Assembly (NCBI GenBank): GCA_031553035.1
Contig: JAVBLY010000008.1
Location: forward strand, 170,757 to 234,756
Source: JAVBLY01 sp031553035
GTDB lineage: Bacteria; Bacillota; Clostridia; Peptostreptococcales; Anaerovoracaceae
Direction of reading: 5' to 3'
Length of the DNA: 64,000 bases
Below are positions 1-9,128 of this stretch, piece by piece (position 1 is the first letter of the stretch; the number at the start of each line of letters is the position of its first letter). The notes beneath the pieces are model-generated. The model did no database searches, had not been told where the DNA came from, and was given only the letters and a program-made list of their open reading frames with translations. The position numbers and the translations under genes are program-made.

Positions 1-1248
1 GACAGCGTTAAACCTCAGACTATCGAGTCAATAAGCCATGCTAAAGCTGCAGGTGTTCCCATCATAGTTGCAATAAACAAAATAGACAAACCGGGCGCAG
101 ATCCGGACAAAGTCAAAAAGGATCTTGCGGACAATAATATACTGGTTGAAGACTGGGGCGGTGATGTTATCAGTGTTCCCGTATCTGCAAAGTCCGGCGA
201 AGGAATCCAGGATCTTCTGGAGATGATACTGCTGCAGGCAGAAGTTCTGGAGCTCAAAGCAAATCCCAAGAGACTTGCCATGGGTACTGTAATAGAAGCA
301 AGACTGGACAAGGCAAAAGGTGCTGTTTCTACATTACTGATTCTTAACGGAACTCTGGATGCAGGCATTAGCATCGTAGCAGGTACAACAAGCGGCAGGA
401 TTAGAGCCATGACCGATTATAAGGGCAAGAAGCTCAAGTCGGCAGGACCGGCAACAGCAGTTGAAGTTCTCGGTCTTGAAGATGTTCCCCAGGCCGGAGA
501 CAAGTTCAATGCGGTCAAGGAAGACCGTGTTGCCAGAGAAATAGCGGAAAACAGAAGGCTGAAACAAAGAGAAGAGGTAATGACAAAGATGTCAAACACA
601 AGCCTCGAAAGCCTGTTCAGTCAGATTCAGGACGGTTCAGTCAAGGAACTGAATCTGATCATCAAGGGAGATGTACAGGGATCTGTCGGAGCTCTCGTTA
701 CATCACTTGAAAAACTGGAGAATGAAAACGTAAAGATAAAGATCATACATACCGGAGTAGGCACAGTAACCGAGTCGGATGTAATGCTGGCATCAACATC
801 AGGAGCCATAATCATTGGGTTCAATGTGAGGCCAAGCGTAGCCGTCACTTCGCTTGCTAACAAAGATAGCGTTGAAATCAGGACATACAGGATCATATAC
901 GATGTGATCAACGATATCGAAGATGCAATGAAAGGTATGCTGGATCCTGAGTTCAGAGAAGTTGTTCTTGGTCAGGTGGAAGTAAGAGAAACTTTCAAAG
1001 TGCCAAATATCGGGACAATCGCAGGAGCATATGTTACAGACGGTGTAGTTCAGCGTAATGCAGAAGTCAGGTTGGTCCGTGACGGAATCGTAATTCATGA
1101 AGGGAAAATTTCTTCTCTTAAGAGATTTAAGGATGACGTCAAAGAAGTGGCTCAGGGCTACGAATGCGGAATCGGAATCGAGGATTACAATGATGTTAAG
1201 ATAGGTGATGTGATCGAAGCCTTTACTATGGAGGAAATCGAACGATGA
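1..1248 (+). CDS. infB: Translation initiation factor IF-2 (5'-truncated by window)
   Basis: Open from the first base, giving the last 415 residues of IF-2, the GTPase that brings initiator fMet-tRNA to the 30S subunit. The visible part begins inside the G domain: the guanine-specificity motif NKID is encoded near base 78-89 and the SAK (G5) motif near 184-192. The beta-barrel and C-terminal IF2 domains follow (GDVQGSVGAL, GFNVRPS, VREIF-like stretch VRETFKVP). It overlaps rbfA by four bases (ATGA), the usual infB-rbfA coupling. The 5' end lies outside the window, so an internal ATG at 223 is not the start. Confidence 0.97.
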   Translation, partial: DSVKPQTIESISHAKAAGVPIIVAINKIDKPGADPDKVKKDLADNNILVEDWGGDVISVPVSAKSGEGIQDLLEMILLQAEVLELKANPKRLAMGTVIEARLDKAKGAVSTLLILNGTLDAGISIVAGTTSGRIRAMTDYKGKKLKSAGPATAVEVLGLEDVPQAGDKFNAVKEDRVAREIAENRRLKQREEVMTKMSNTSLESLFSQIQDGSVKELNLIIKGDVQGSVGALVTSLEKLENENVKIKIIHTGVGTVTESDVMLASTSGAIIIGFNVRPSVAVTSLANKDSVEIRTYRIIYDVINDIEDAMKGMLDPEFREVVLGQVEVRETFKVPNIGTIAGAYVTDGVVQRNAEVRLVRDGIVIHEGKISSLKRFKDDVKEVAQGYECGIGIEDYNDVKIGDVIEAFTMEEIER

Positions 1249-1637
1249 AGAAAAGCTACAGACAAGGTAGGCTTTCCGAAGAAATAAAAAAGATAATAAG
1301 TGACCTTCTGTACAAAGGACTAAAAGATCCAAGGTTGTCCGGCATGGTCAGTATAGCTGAGGTGAGAGCTGCCAGAGATGGTAATTTTGCGACGGTTTAT
1401 GTGACCGTCCTGGGAAGTGCCTCGGATGATGATGCAGAAGGAAAGGCACTGGAGCTCAAGGAAAGAACAGACGTGATAGATGCACTGAACAGCGCTAAGG
1501 GGCTGATTCGCAAGGAAATAGGGACTCAGCTAAAGCTCAGGCATACGCCGGATCTGGTTTTTAAAATTGATACCACAGAGGAGTATGGAAGACATATCGA
1601 CAAGTTGATCAATGATTTGAGTAAAGCTGATGAATAA
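1245..1637 (+). CDS. rbfA: 30S ribosome-binding factor A
   Basis: 130 residues, normal length for RbfA, a KH-like 30S maturation factor. The N-terminal pattern RQGRLSEEIKKIISDLLYKGLKDPRLSGMVSI is typical of the family (basic helix, then DPR). The ATG overlaps the infB stop and the end overlaps the next start by eight bases, so translation of the three genes is probably coupled. Confidence 0.96.
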   Translation: MKKSYRQGRLSEEIKKIISDLLYKGLKDPRLSGMVSIAEVRAARDGNFATVYVTVLGSASDDDAEGKALELKERTDVIDALNSAKGLIRKEIGTQLKLRHTPDLVFKIDTTEEYGRHIDKLINDLSKADE

Positions 1638-2604
1638 CAAGGAAATAAACAGCCTGTCACAGATAGGGGAAGTTTTAAAAGAGTCAAATTCAATATTGAT
1701 TTTTCCTCACGGTTCGGTTGACGGCGATGCACTTGGATCGTCGGTGGCTTTATGCCTTGGCCTAAGGTCAATGGGGAAAACTTCATATGTGATTATGGAT
1801 GAAGACATCCTCGAAAATATCCGCTTCATAGAAAATGAATGCTGTTCCTGGGATTTAGATATTGTGCCGGATCCTGATGTTTGCATCTTAATGGATAACG
1901 GGGAGCTTTCCCGAATTTTCGATCGGCAGGGGCTCTTTAGTACAGGGAAGAAGAAAATTCTCATAGATCACCACAAATCCAGTGAGCCTTTTCTGGATCT
2001 CAACTATATCGATGTAGAAGCAGCAGCATCAACAGAAATCGTATTCGACCTGCTTTTGCTGATGGGAACCAAACTGAATCCTGCCATTGCAGAAGCAATC
2101 TATGTAGGGATTGTAACTGATACCGGAAGGTTCCAGTATTCAAACACGACAAAGAGATCCCATGAAATAGTTGCGCAGCTCATGGATCACGATATTGATC
2201 AGAATAAGGTGTCAGTTGAGATATATCAAAGCATCAGCCATGCTAAGATAAGACTTGAATCAAGTATTTTCAGTACATTAGATATAGAATGCGGCGGAAA
2301 GGTCGCAGTTGCATATATGACAAAGAAGATGCTGAAGGAAGTCGGTGCGAAAGATGAAGAAACTGAAGGAGTCGTTGAAATTCTAAGGAATCTTAGGGGC
2401 GTTGAAGTTGCAGTATTTGCAAAGGAAAGTGACAAGGAAGGCGTCAAGGTAAGCATGCGTTCCAAATTTGACTTTGATGTGGCCCAGATAGCACAGGCAC
2501 TGGGCGGAGGCGGTCACAAAAAAGCGGCCGGGTTCAGCATGAATGGCAACATCGAAAATGTTGTTTCGGGAGTCATAAGCGCTATCGAAGAGAAGATGGG
2601 ATAG
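1630..2604 (+). CDS. nrnA: DHH/DHHA1 phosphoesterase NrnA (oligoribonuclease / pAp phosphatase)
   Basis: 324 residues, standard for NrnA, which degrades nano-RNAs and 3'-phosphoadenosine 5'-phosphate. Metal-binding motifs are present: VDGDALGSS near residue 30, a DNGE aspartate, the DHH triad near residue 113, and the DHHA1 glycine motif GGGGHKKAAGF near the end. The first motif reads SVDGD where most members have NPDGD. Its place between rbfA and truB is conserved in Firmicutes. Confidence 0.93.
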   Translation: MNNKEINSLSQIGEVLKESNSILIFPHGSVDGDALGSSVALCLGLRSMGKTSYVIMDEDILENIRFIENECCSWDLDIVPDPDVCILMDNGELSRIFDRQGLFSTGKKKILIDHHKSSEPFLDLNYIDVEAAASTEIVFDLLLLMGTKLNPAIAEAIYVGIVTDTGRFQYSNTTKRSHEIVAQLMDHDIDQNKVSVEIYQSISHAKIRLESSIFSTLDIECGGKVAVAYMTKKMLKEVGAKDEETEGVVEILRNLRGVEVAVFAKESDKEGVKVSMRSKFDFDVAQIAQALGGGGHKKAAGFSMNGNIENVVSGVISAIEEKMG

Positions 2605-3501
2605 ATGGACGGGATAATAAATTTTCTCAAACCGGCGGGAATGACATCTCATGATGCAGTCAGTTTCTTTAGAAGGCTGACAGGCATCAGGAAAGTAGGC
2701 CATACAGGGACATTGGATCCTATGGCGGCAGGAGTACTTCCCATTTGCATTGGAAAGGCCACCAGACTGATCGAATATCTGGAAGGGGACAAATCATACA
2801 GGGCTATAATGAGATTAGGTGTGAAAAGCGAGACAGGTGATATCTGGGGAAATGAACTTGAAACAGTAGAAGTCCCAAAAATTTTGGAACTTGAGGGCAT
2901 AAATGAATGCCTGAAAAGTTTTGAAGGCCGGATAACGCAACGAGTGCCTGGATTTTCGGCTCAGAAGCACGATGGAAGAAAATTATATGAGTATGCAAGA
3001 GCGGGAGAAGAAATACCGGTAAAAGAAAAAAAAGTTGACATTAAAAATGTTACAGTAATTGCATTCGATGATAAAAAAAAAGAAGTGGCATTTGATATAT
3101 TTTGTTCAAAAGGGACATATGTAAGAACCATCTGCACTGATGCAGGAGAAAAGCTGGGAACCGGCGGTGTAATGAACTTTCTTCTAAGGACAACGGCAGG
3201 AGGATTGGATGTAAAGGATTCGGTCACTGCCGAAGAACTGAAAAGCGAAATCGATAGCGCAGGAAATATAAACAAGTATCTTCGGGATCCAGGAGATCTG
3301 CTTAAAAATATGAACCGGATCGTTCTAAGCAAAGCAGATGCCAGACTGTTTGTAAATGGCATAGTCTTGGATAAAAGGACCGATGACGAAACATATTATG
3401 CAGTATTCACCGCATCAGAGAATAAGGGCGGAAAACTTATCGGCATAGGACGTGGGAGAAATAAAAAGCTAAAACCACATAAAGTGATTATCTCGGAGTG
3501 A
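2605..3501 (+). CDS. truB: tRNA pseudouridine(55) synthase
   Basis: 298 residues. Makes pseudouridine-55 in the T-loop of tRNA. The catalytic motif GHTGTLDPMAAG places the nucleophile at Asp38, followed by KATRL and the CSKGTYVRT motif near residue 170. The ATG starts immediately after the nrnA stop. Confidence 0.97.
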   Translation: MDGIINFLKPAGMTSHDAVSFFRRLTGIRKVGHTGTLDPMAAGVLPICIGKATRLIEYLEGDKSYRAIMRLGVKSETGDIWGNELETVEVPKILELEGINECLKSFEGRITQRVPGFSAQKHDGRKLYEYARAGEEIPVKEKKVDIKNVTVIAFDDKKKEVAFDIFCSKGTYVRTICTDAGEKLGTGGVMNFLLRTTAGGLDVKDSVTAEELKSEIDSAGNINKYLRDPGDLLKNMNRIVLSKADARLFVNGIVLDKRTDDETYYAVFTASENKGGKLIGIGRGRNKKLKPHKVIISE

Positions 3502-3504
3502 CAT

Positions 3505-4437
3505 ATGAAAGTATTCAGCAATATAAAAGAAATAAAAAATATAGATGGCACAGTTATAGCTCTGGGCAATTTCGATGGTGTCCATAAAGGACATATTGAG
3601 CTTATCAAAAGAACTGTTGAAGACGCTATAGATACAGATCTGAAAAGCGCAGTTTTCACTTTTTCCAATCATCCCAGGAATTTCCTGGCGGGTAAGAATG
3701 TCATAAAAAATATCATAGCCTCAGAAGATAAAATGGCAATCATTGAGAGTCTGGGAGTAGACTATATTTTCAATATTCCATTCGATGAAAATATTCATGT
3801 CATGAAACCTGTAGATTTTATCGATGATCTGGTGCTTGAAAAAATGAACAGCAAGGTAATTTACTGCGGTTTCAACTACCATTACGGAAAGGATGCCGGA
3901 GGAAGTACTGAAACACTCATACAGACAGCAGAGGCTGAAGGATTTGAGGTAAATGTGCTTGAGCCTTTTATTATCAATGACAATCTTGTGAGCAGCACAC
4001 TTATCAGATCGCTCATAGCAGAGGGCAAGGTCAGAGAATGTACGGATTATCTGGGCAGGCATTATTTTACCAGAGGCACAGTACAGGTCGGTAATCAGAT
4101 TGGAAGAACCATTGGATTTCCAACATCTAATATCACTATCGATGACAGCATGGTTTGGCCGTCACACGGTGTTTACATAACCAACTGTTATTACGAGGAC
4201 ACAAGGTATCATGCCGTGACCAATGTAGGCATAAGGCCGACCATAGGGGACAACCGAAAAGTGGTAGAAACCCATATGTTCGATTTTGACCAAACCATAT
4301 ATGAAAAACAGATCAAAGTAGAATTTCTTGAAAAGATCAGGGATGAACGTAAATTCAAAAGTAAAGAAGAATTAAAAGAACGAATCGGACTGGATAAAAA
4401 GATTGCCGAGGATTATCACAGGAAACACAATGAGTAG
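3505..4437 (+). CDS. ribF: Bifunctional riboflavin kinase / FAD synthetase
   Basis: 310 residues, usual length. N-terminal FMN adenylyltransferase domain with GNFDGVHKGH near residue 22 and SSTLIR near residue 165. C-terminal riboflavin kinase domain with GRTIGFPTSNI near residue 201. Makes FMN and FAD. Three bases separate it from truB and it overlaps aroC by eight, so it belongs to the same transcript. Confidence 0.96.
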   Translation: MKVFSNIKEIKNIDGTVIALGNFDGVHKGHIELIKRTVEDAIDTDLKSAVFTFSNHPRNFLAGKNVIKNIIASEDKMAIIESLGVDYIFNIPFDENIHVMKPVDFIDDLVLEKMNSKVIYCGFNYHYGKDAGGSTETLIQTAEAEGFEVNVLEPFIINDNLVSSTLIRSLIAEGKVRECTDYLGRHYFTRGTVQVGNQIGRTIGFPTSNITIDDSMVWPSHGVYITNCYYEDTRYHAVTNVGIRPTIGDNRKVVETHMFDFDQTIYEKQIKVEFLEKIRDERKFKSKEELKERIGLDKKIAEDYHRKHNE

Positions 4438-5467
4438 TATTTACGGAAAAAATATCAGCCTTTCTCTCTTCGGGGAATCACACGGCACTGCTGTGGGAGC
4501 AGTACTGGACGGATTTCCCGCCGAGTATCAGGTTGACCGGAAAAAGATAGACGAAGACCTTATGCGTCGTTCTGCTGCAAGCAAATACGGAAGCGGCAGA
4601 AATGAGCCTGATGCTTTGTATGTGCTCTCCGGCATAAAAGACGATGTGACAGTAGGTTCGCCTATAACATTCATATTCGAAAACAAAGATGTCATAACCG
4701 AAGATTATGATGATATGAGAAATATTTTAAGACCGGGACACAGTGATCGTTCATCACAGGTCAGATATGGTGACAAGATGAGCGGAGGCGGCCATCTTTC
4801 TGGAAGACTGACTACGCCCATTACCGCAGCAGGATCACTTTGCAGACAATATCTGGAATCGGAATTTAAACTGAAATTCATTACTAAAGTCATAGAATTC
4901 GGAGGGGAAAAACTGAAAAAACCAATTGATCCTACTCTGGAAGACAGTGCAGAGATAAATCTGCTTTATGAGAAAGCTAAGCTTGCCGAAGACTCCTACG
5001 GCGCCATATTAAAAACTATTATTACCGGTTTACCGGAAGGTTTGGGAAGTCCCATATTCGGAAATGTCGAGAGCAAAATCTCTGAAATACTGTTCGGGAT
5101 CCCGGGACTCAAAGGAATATCATTCGGGTTAGGTTTCGATATTGCGGGGCTTAAAGGATCCGAAGCCAATGACCCTTTTTATGTGGATAAAAAATACAGG
5201 ATCAGGACTAAAAGCAATAATGCCGGCGGGATCCTGGGCGGGATAACGACCGGAATGCCGCTAGTAATAAATCTTGCATTCAAGCCCACTCCGACTATCG
5301 GAACTGAGCAGGTGACCGTAGATGTATCGGAAATGGAAGAAGTGAGAATGAAGGGAAGCGGAAGACACGATGTCAGCTATGCTCTCAGGGTTTCTCCTGT
5401 AATAGAATCTGCTGTTTCCATAGCAATTCTTGATATGTTCATGGAGCGAGACGGATACTCCAAATAA
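4430..5467 (+). CDS. aroC: Chorismate synthase
   Basis: 345 residues. Converts EPSP to chorismate with reduced FMN, the last step of the shikimate pathway. FGESHG near the N-terminus, RPGHSDR and GGGHLSGRLT are FMN/substrate motifs; RHD occurs near the C-terminus. I chose the ATG at 4430 over an upstream GTG/TTG-type start because AGGA lies just before it and the family normally begins close to this point. The overlap with ribF, a gene for FMN/FAD synthesis, is suggestive because this enzyme requires FMN. It is not clustered with other aro genes here. Confidence 0.95.
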   Translation: MSSIYGKNISLSLFGESHGTAVGAVLDGFPAEYQVDRKKIDEDLMRRSAASKYGSGRNEPDALYVLSGIKDDVTVGSPITFIFENKDVITEDYDDMRNILRPGHSDRSSQVRYGDKMSGGGHLSGRLTTPITAAGSLCRQYLESEFKLKFITKVIEFGGEKLKKPIDPTLEDSAEINLLYEKAKLAEDSYGAILKTIITGLPEGLGSPIFGNVESKISEILFGIPGLKGISFGLGFDIAGLKGSEANDPFYVDKKYRIRTKSNNAGGILGGITTGMPLVINLAFKPTPTIGTEQVTVDVSEMEEVRMKGSGRHDVSYALRVSPVIESAVSIAILDMFMERDGYSK

Positions 5468-5503
5468 ATAGACAACTTTTCATAATTAGATCTGATAAAA
5501 AAT

Positions 5504-5556
5504 TAAAATGCCTCCGAACTGTATGATAACCACAGACCGGAGGCATAATTATTTTG
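5504..5556. terminator. Shared terminator between aroC and the convergent amidohydrolase gene
   Basis: ATGCCTCCG (5508-5516) pairs with CGGAGGCAT (5538-5546), with A-rich DNA on the left and a T-rich tract on the right, so it can work on both strands. The 21-base loop is long, which lowers confidence. Confidence 0.65.
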
Positions 5557-5566
5557 CGGTAATAAT

Positions 5567-7291
5567 TTATTTTTCTTCGGATTCTCCTTCAAACAAGGTC
5601 TTTCCTTTAAATACTGTCTTTAGAAGCGGGGTGGCTGCGATATCGAAAGGATCGATTTCCATTATATTTTGTCCAAGAACTATATAGTCAGCCGACAAAC
5701 CTTCTGCAATACTTCCAAATGTGTCCTCACCAAAATATGCGTAAGCTCCGTTATATGTTGCGGTCTTCATCATCTGAAGGACATCTACTCTCTGGTCAGG
5801 TCCCAGTAAAGTAGATTTGTCGCCCGTTCTTCCGTCACACCTTGTAACACCTGTCTGGATAGCTTCAAGCGGTTTTGTCACTACTGTTACAGGATAGTCA
5901 CTTGCATTGGTGGTTATGACGCCGGAGTCAAAGAAAGACTTCATTGGATATTCGCTGTTTGCTCTTTCTTCTCCAAGGTAAGGTACTTCCACCTCATTGA
6001 AATATCCGGCTTCCTTGAAGAACCAGTATGGATTGGCTGCTGCTACCACTTTGAGCTCTCCCATGCGCTTGATGTCGTCTTTTGACGCCAGCTGAAGATG
6101 GGTGATGGCATGTCTCATGGTTGATTCGCCGTTTTCTTTGTTTGCGTAGTCATAAGCATCTACCATCATTCTCACTGCGGCATCTCCTATGGCATGTGCG
6201 TGGAGCTGGATGCCCATTTTATCGGCTTTTGCGGCGAATTTATTGAGATGGTCCTGATCCCATAAGGGCTCGCCTCTGTCGCCGGACTCATCGGCATAAT
6301 CTTCGAGTAAATATGCAGTATGTCCTTCGACCACTCCATCCATGAAGAGCTTTATTGAAGTGACCTGGAAGTCTCCGCCTTCGGACTCATCCTTTAATGT
6401 CTGGACTTTATCCAGTTCATCCATATAGCCGTCCACATCTTCGACCTGATATCCGCCGAAGACCCTGACAACAAGTTTGCCTTCATCATCCAGCTGGTTA
6501 TATGCATCAAGCAGATTTGTCCCTCCGCCTATATTGATCATAGGTTCAAAATACGCCGTGATACCAAAGTCTTTGATTTCGTTCTGATATGCCAGTATTC
6601 CTTCCTTGAATTCATCCACGGAATATTCGGGTATTACTTTTGTAACTAGTTCCTGTGCATTTTCTCTGAAACAGCCTGTCGGATTGCCTTCTGAATCTCT
6701 GACTATTACGCCTCCGGGTATATCCTTGGTGTTTTTGTCGACTCCCATCAATTCCATGGCCTTCGTGTTGACCCAGTATGAATGGTGATCGGCAGAAACG
6801 AATGCCATTGGTATTTCGTCGTTTACTTCATCCAGCATTGCTGCCGTCGGGGCATTGTCGGGGAAAAATCCGTTGACCCAGCCTGCACCTTTTATAAATT
6901 CACGGTCCGGGTGATCTTCTATGAATTGTTTGATAGTTGCCTGATATTTGGCGACAGTATCATCTTCATATAGGTTTACCTCAAAAAGACCGGCTACGCC
7001 TCCTTCATGTCCGTGAGCGTGACTTTCCATGAAGCTGGGCATTACCATGCCGTCACCTGTTTCAATGATTTCCGTGTCTTCTCCCAGATATTCATCAAGT
7101 CCGGTTTCATCTCCCACATAAACGAATTTGCCGTCTTTTATGGCTGCAGCTTCAGCCACTGTATCATTTTCATCAGCTGTGTAGATGGTGCCTTTGATTA
7201 CTGTATCCGCTCCGCTGCTGTCACTTCCGCAGCCTGCAAACACTGACATGATCATTATCAATGCCAAAATGAGAATTGCTTTCTTTTTCAT
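5567..7291 (-). CDS. Amidohydrolase family lipoprotein (YtcJ/Amidohydro_3 type)
   Basis: 574 residues. Starts with a lipoprotein signal peptide (MKKK, hydrophobic run, SVFAGC with lipid Cys at residue 21), so it should be anchored outside the membrane. The rest is a metal-dependent TIM-barrel amidohydrolase: MPSFMESHAHGH carries the HxH metal ligands, and LHAHAIGDAAV and ITHLQL supply further histidines. The substrate cannot be told from sequence; relatives hydrolyse N-acyl or cyclic amide bonds. The ATG at 7291 was chosen because GGAGG precedes it and the signal peptide begins there. Its co-directional upstream neighbour is an AraC-type regulator that may control it. Confidence 0.88.
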   Translation of the reverse strand: MKKKAILILALIMIMSVFAGCGSDSSGADTVIKGTIYTADENDTVAEAAAIKDGKFVYVGDETGLDEYLGEDTEIIETGDGMVMPSFMESHAHGHEGGVAGLFEVNLYEDDTVAKYQATIKQFIEDHPDREFIKGAGWVNGFFPDNAPTAAMLDEVNDEIPMAFVSADHHSYWVNTKAMELMGVDKNTKDIPGGVIVRDSEGNPTGCFRENAQELVTKVIPEYSVDEFKEGILAYQNEIKDFGITAYFEPMINIGGGTNLLDAYNQLDDEGKLVVRVFGGYQVEDVDGYMDELDKVQTLKDESEGGDFQVTSIKLFMDGVVEGHTAYLLEDYADESGDRGEPLWDQDHLNKFAAKADKMGIQLHAHAIGDAAVRMMVDAYDYANKENGESTMRHAITHLQLASKDDIKRMGELKVVAAANPYWFFKEAGYFNEVEVPYLGEERANSEYPMKSFFDSGVITTNASDYPVTVVTKPLEAIQTGVTRCDGRTGDKSTLLGPDQRVDVLQMMKTATYNGAYAYFGEDTFGSIAEGLSADYIVLGQNIMEIDPFDIAATPLLKTVFKGKTLFEGESEEK

Positions 7292-7412
7292 ATTCCGCCT
7301 CCTTGGTTTACAAAATAATAAAAAGATCTCCGTTGGCTTTAAAGTAGCATAAAAAAAAGCATCAAAATACCTCATTTTTTGACGTCTCTTACTGTTGATT
7401 TTGACATTTATT

Positions 7413-8540
7413 CTATTCTGTGTCTATTTTAATTTTATATACCCTGTCATTGTCTTTGATTACCAACTCAAAGACCTTCTCCGTTTTGCTTATCTTGATA
7501 TCCTCTAGCTCATCAAGCTTCTGGTTTTCGATAAATCTCATCAAATAATCTATGTTTTCAAGCAGCATTTCTTTAGTATCGATAGAGAATTTGCCTTTTA
7601 TGTCTATACCCAGATCATCCAGTATCTCTTTCAGCTTTCTTTTGGATAGTTCAGGAATGATGTACTTGATTTCGGTCTGAGGGTAGGAAAGGGGCTTGTA
7701 TTTTTTTCGGTATGCAGATGGAGTCATGCCATAATATTCTTTGAATTGTCTGTTGAAATAATCATATGAAGAGAATCCCAGATCTTCATATATTTCCTGG
7801 ATCGGGTAATCTGTGCCCAAAAGATAAACTTCCGCCCGGTCAACTCTTATGATGCTGATGGAATCCTGAAAAGATTCGCCGGCGCCGTCCTTTATGATAC
7901 GTGAAGCGTAAGACTGATCTATATGCTCGTTATTTGCAAACTCACTCAGTCTCAGTTTATTGATATAGTTAAAGTACATGTATTCGAAAAGATTGCTGAT
8001 CCGTTCATTTTTTGCACCTGTTTGAGAAATAGGATTGAGTTTTTTTTCTGCGGAGTTATACCTTTGAAGTACGAAGTATGTATCGGCTATATTTGAAATA
8101 AAATCGATCTCGGCACCGGGATCTTCTTTGTCCATGCTTTTAAGATATGTTCCTATCATCAGGGTTTTCATTTCGTCTATGATTTCTTTGTCAAAGCTGG
8201 AATAATAATAAGGATCAAAAATAAATATGCTGTTTGAAAATATTTGATTATCTATGTGCAGAGCCATCATCAGAGTGTCATCGGAATGAGGATAAAGGCT
8301 GTGCATTTCGAAAGGATTGATAAGTAAAAAATCGCCGGCATTCAGTGTGAACTCATGAAAACTTATCTTGATATCGATAGAGCCCTTTAATATCAACAAG
8401 AATTCTACCGTATCATGATAATGTCTGGGTATCTCCCGGATAATAATGGGGAATACCTTATACTTCTGTCCGTTTGGTTTATCGATACGTCGCAGAAGAG
8501 GAAGATTCATATAAAAATTTTCATTGGATTCCTTTGTCAT
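7413..8540 (-). CDS. AraC-family transcriptional regulator
   Basis: 375 residues. The N-terminal ~140 residues look like a cupin sensor (PRHYHDTVEFLLILKGS, then LNAGDFLLINPFEMHSL). A double helix-turn-helix AraC domain follows (LRLSEFANNEHIDQSYASR, then PIQEIYEDLGFSSYDYFNRQFKEYYGMTPSAYRKKY). About 85 residues extend past the DNA-binding domain, with no fold I recognise. AraC proteins of this layout usually sense a small molecule; the amidohydrolase gene 121 bases downstream is the obvious candidate target. Confidence 0.88.
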   Translation of the reverse strand: MTKESNENFYMNLPLLRRIDKPNGQKYKVFPIIIREIPRHYHDTVEFLLILKGSIDIKISFHEFTLNAGDFLLINPFEMHSLYPHSDDTLMMALHIDNQIFSNSIFIFDPYYYSSFDKEIIDEMKTLMIGTYLKSMDKEDPGAEIDFISNIADTYFVLQRYNSAEKKLNPISQTGAKNERISNLFEYMYFNYINKLRLSEFANNEHIDQSYASRIIKDGAGESFQDSISIIRVDRAEVYLLGTDYPIQEIYEDLGFSSYDYFNRQFKEYYGMTPSAYRKKYKPLSYPQTEIKYIIPELSKRKLKEILDDLGIDIKGKFSIDTKEMLLENIDYLMRFIENQKLDELEDIKISKTEKVFELVIKDNDRVYKIKIDTE

Positions 8541-8611
8541 ATTGTTTTCACTCCCTATTTACGATTTTATCATATTTATCTTGAATTTCACATCATAAAA
8601 ACCTTAATATA

Positions 8612-8640
8612 TAGACAATTACAGGCTTTTATGGTACTAT
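8612..8640 (+). promoter_or_regulatory. Sigma-A-type promoter of rpsO
   Basis: TAGACA (8612-8617), 17-base spacer, TACTAT (8635-8640). Start of transcription would be near 8647, giving a leader of about 83 bases. Confidence 0.6.
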
Positions 8641-8657
8641 TAGTGAGTTAATATTTT

Positions 8658-8704
8658 ACCGTAGCTGGGTCATTCGACATCTCCGACGAGGACGTGGCTC
8701 CGGT
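8658..8704 (+). promoter_or_regulatory. Structured rpsO leader, candidate S15 autoregulatory site
   Basis: ACCG-T-AGCT (8658-8666) pairs with GGCT-C-CGGT (8696-8704), closing a region that can hold two small hairpins: GTC-ATTC-GAC and CTC-CGAC-GAG. This three-way-junction shape is what S15 binds in 16S rRNA and in known rpsO leaders. Folded by eye only. Confidence 0.45.
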
Positions 8705-8729
8705 GCATTAAAAAAAGGAGAGAATAATT

Positions 8730-8996
8730 ATGATTGATCAAACAAAAAAGGCGGAAATTATCGCTGAGTACAAGACCAAAGAAGGTGACACAGGTTCCCC
8801 GGAAGTACAGGTTGCAATTCTTACATACAAGATCAACGACCTGAACGAACATCTGGGAGTACACAAGAAAGACCACCATTCAAGAAGAGGGCTTCTTAAG
8901 ATGGTCGGACAGAGAAGAAACCTGCTCAATTACCTGAAGGACAAGGATATCGAAAGATACAGAGCTTTGGTATCCCGTCTGGGGCTCAGAAAATAA
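8730..8996 (+). CDS. rpsO: 30S ribosomal protein S15
   Basis: 88 residues, exact family length. Contains the conserved GDTGSPEVQVA and HKKDHHSRRGLL motifs of this 16S rRNA-binding protein. AAAGGAGAG precedes the ATG. Followed by a terminator-like hairpin and then pnp, the usual order. Confidence 0.98.
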   Translation: MIDQTKKAEIIAEYKTKEGDTGSPEVQVAILTYKINDLNEHLGVHKKDHHSRRGLLKMVGQRRNLLNYLKDKDIERYRALVSRLGLRK

Positions 8997-9005
8997 GATA
9001 ACATC

Positions 9006-9034
9006 AAGCGGGGAAATATCCTCGCTTTTGTTTT
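9006..9034 (+). terminator. Intrinsic terminator between rpsO and pnp
   Basis: AAGCGGGG (9006-9013) pairs with CCTCGCTT (9020-9027) around a six-base loop, followed by TTGTTTTAT. Probably partial readthrough into pnp. Confidence 0.7.
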
Positions 9035-9128
9035 ATATGCAGGACGGACATGTACAAAGATGAGCCGCCCATTCAATGAAAAGGCTGTGCAGGATATAGT
9101 TGCATAGCAAAGGAGGAAGAAAAGTATA

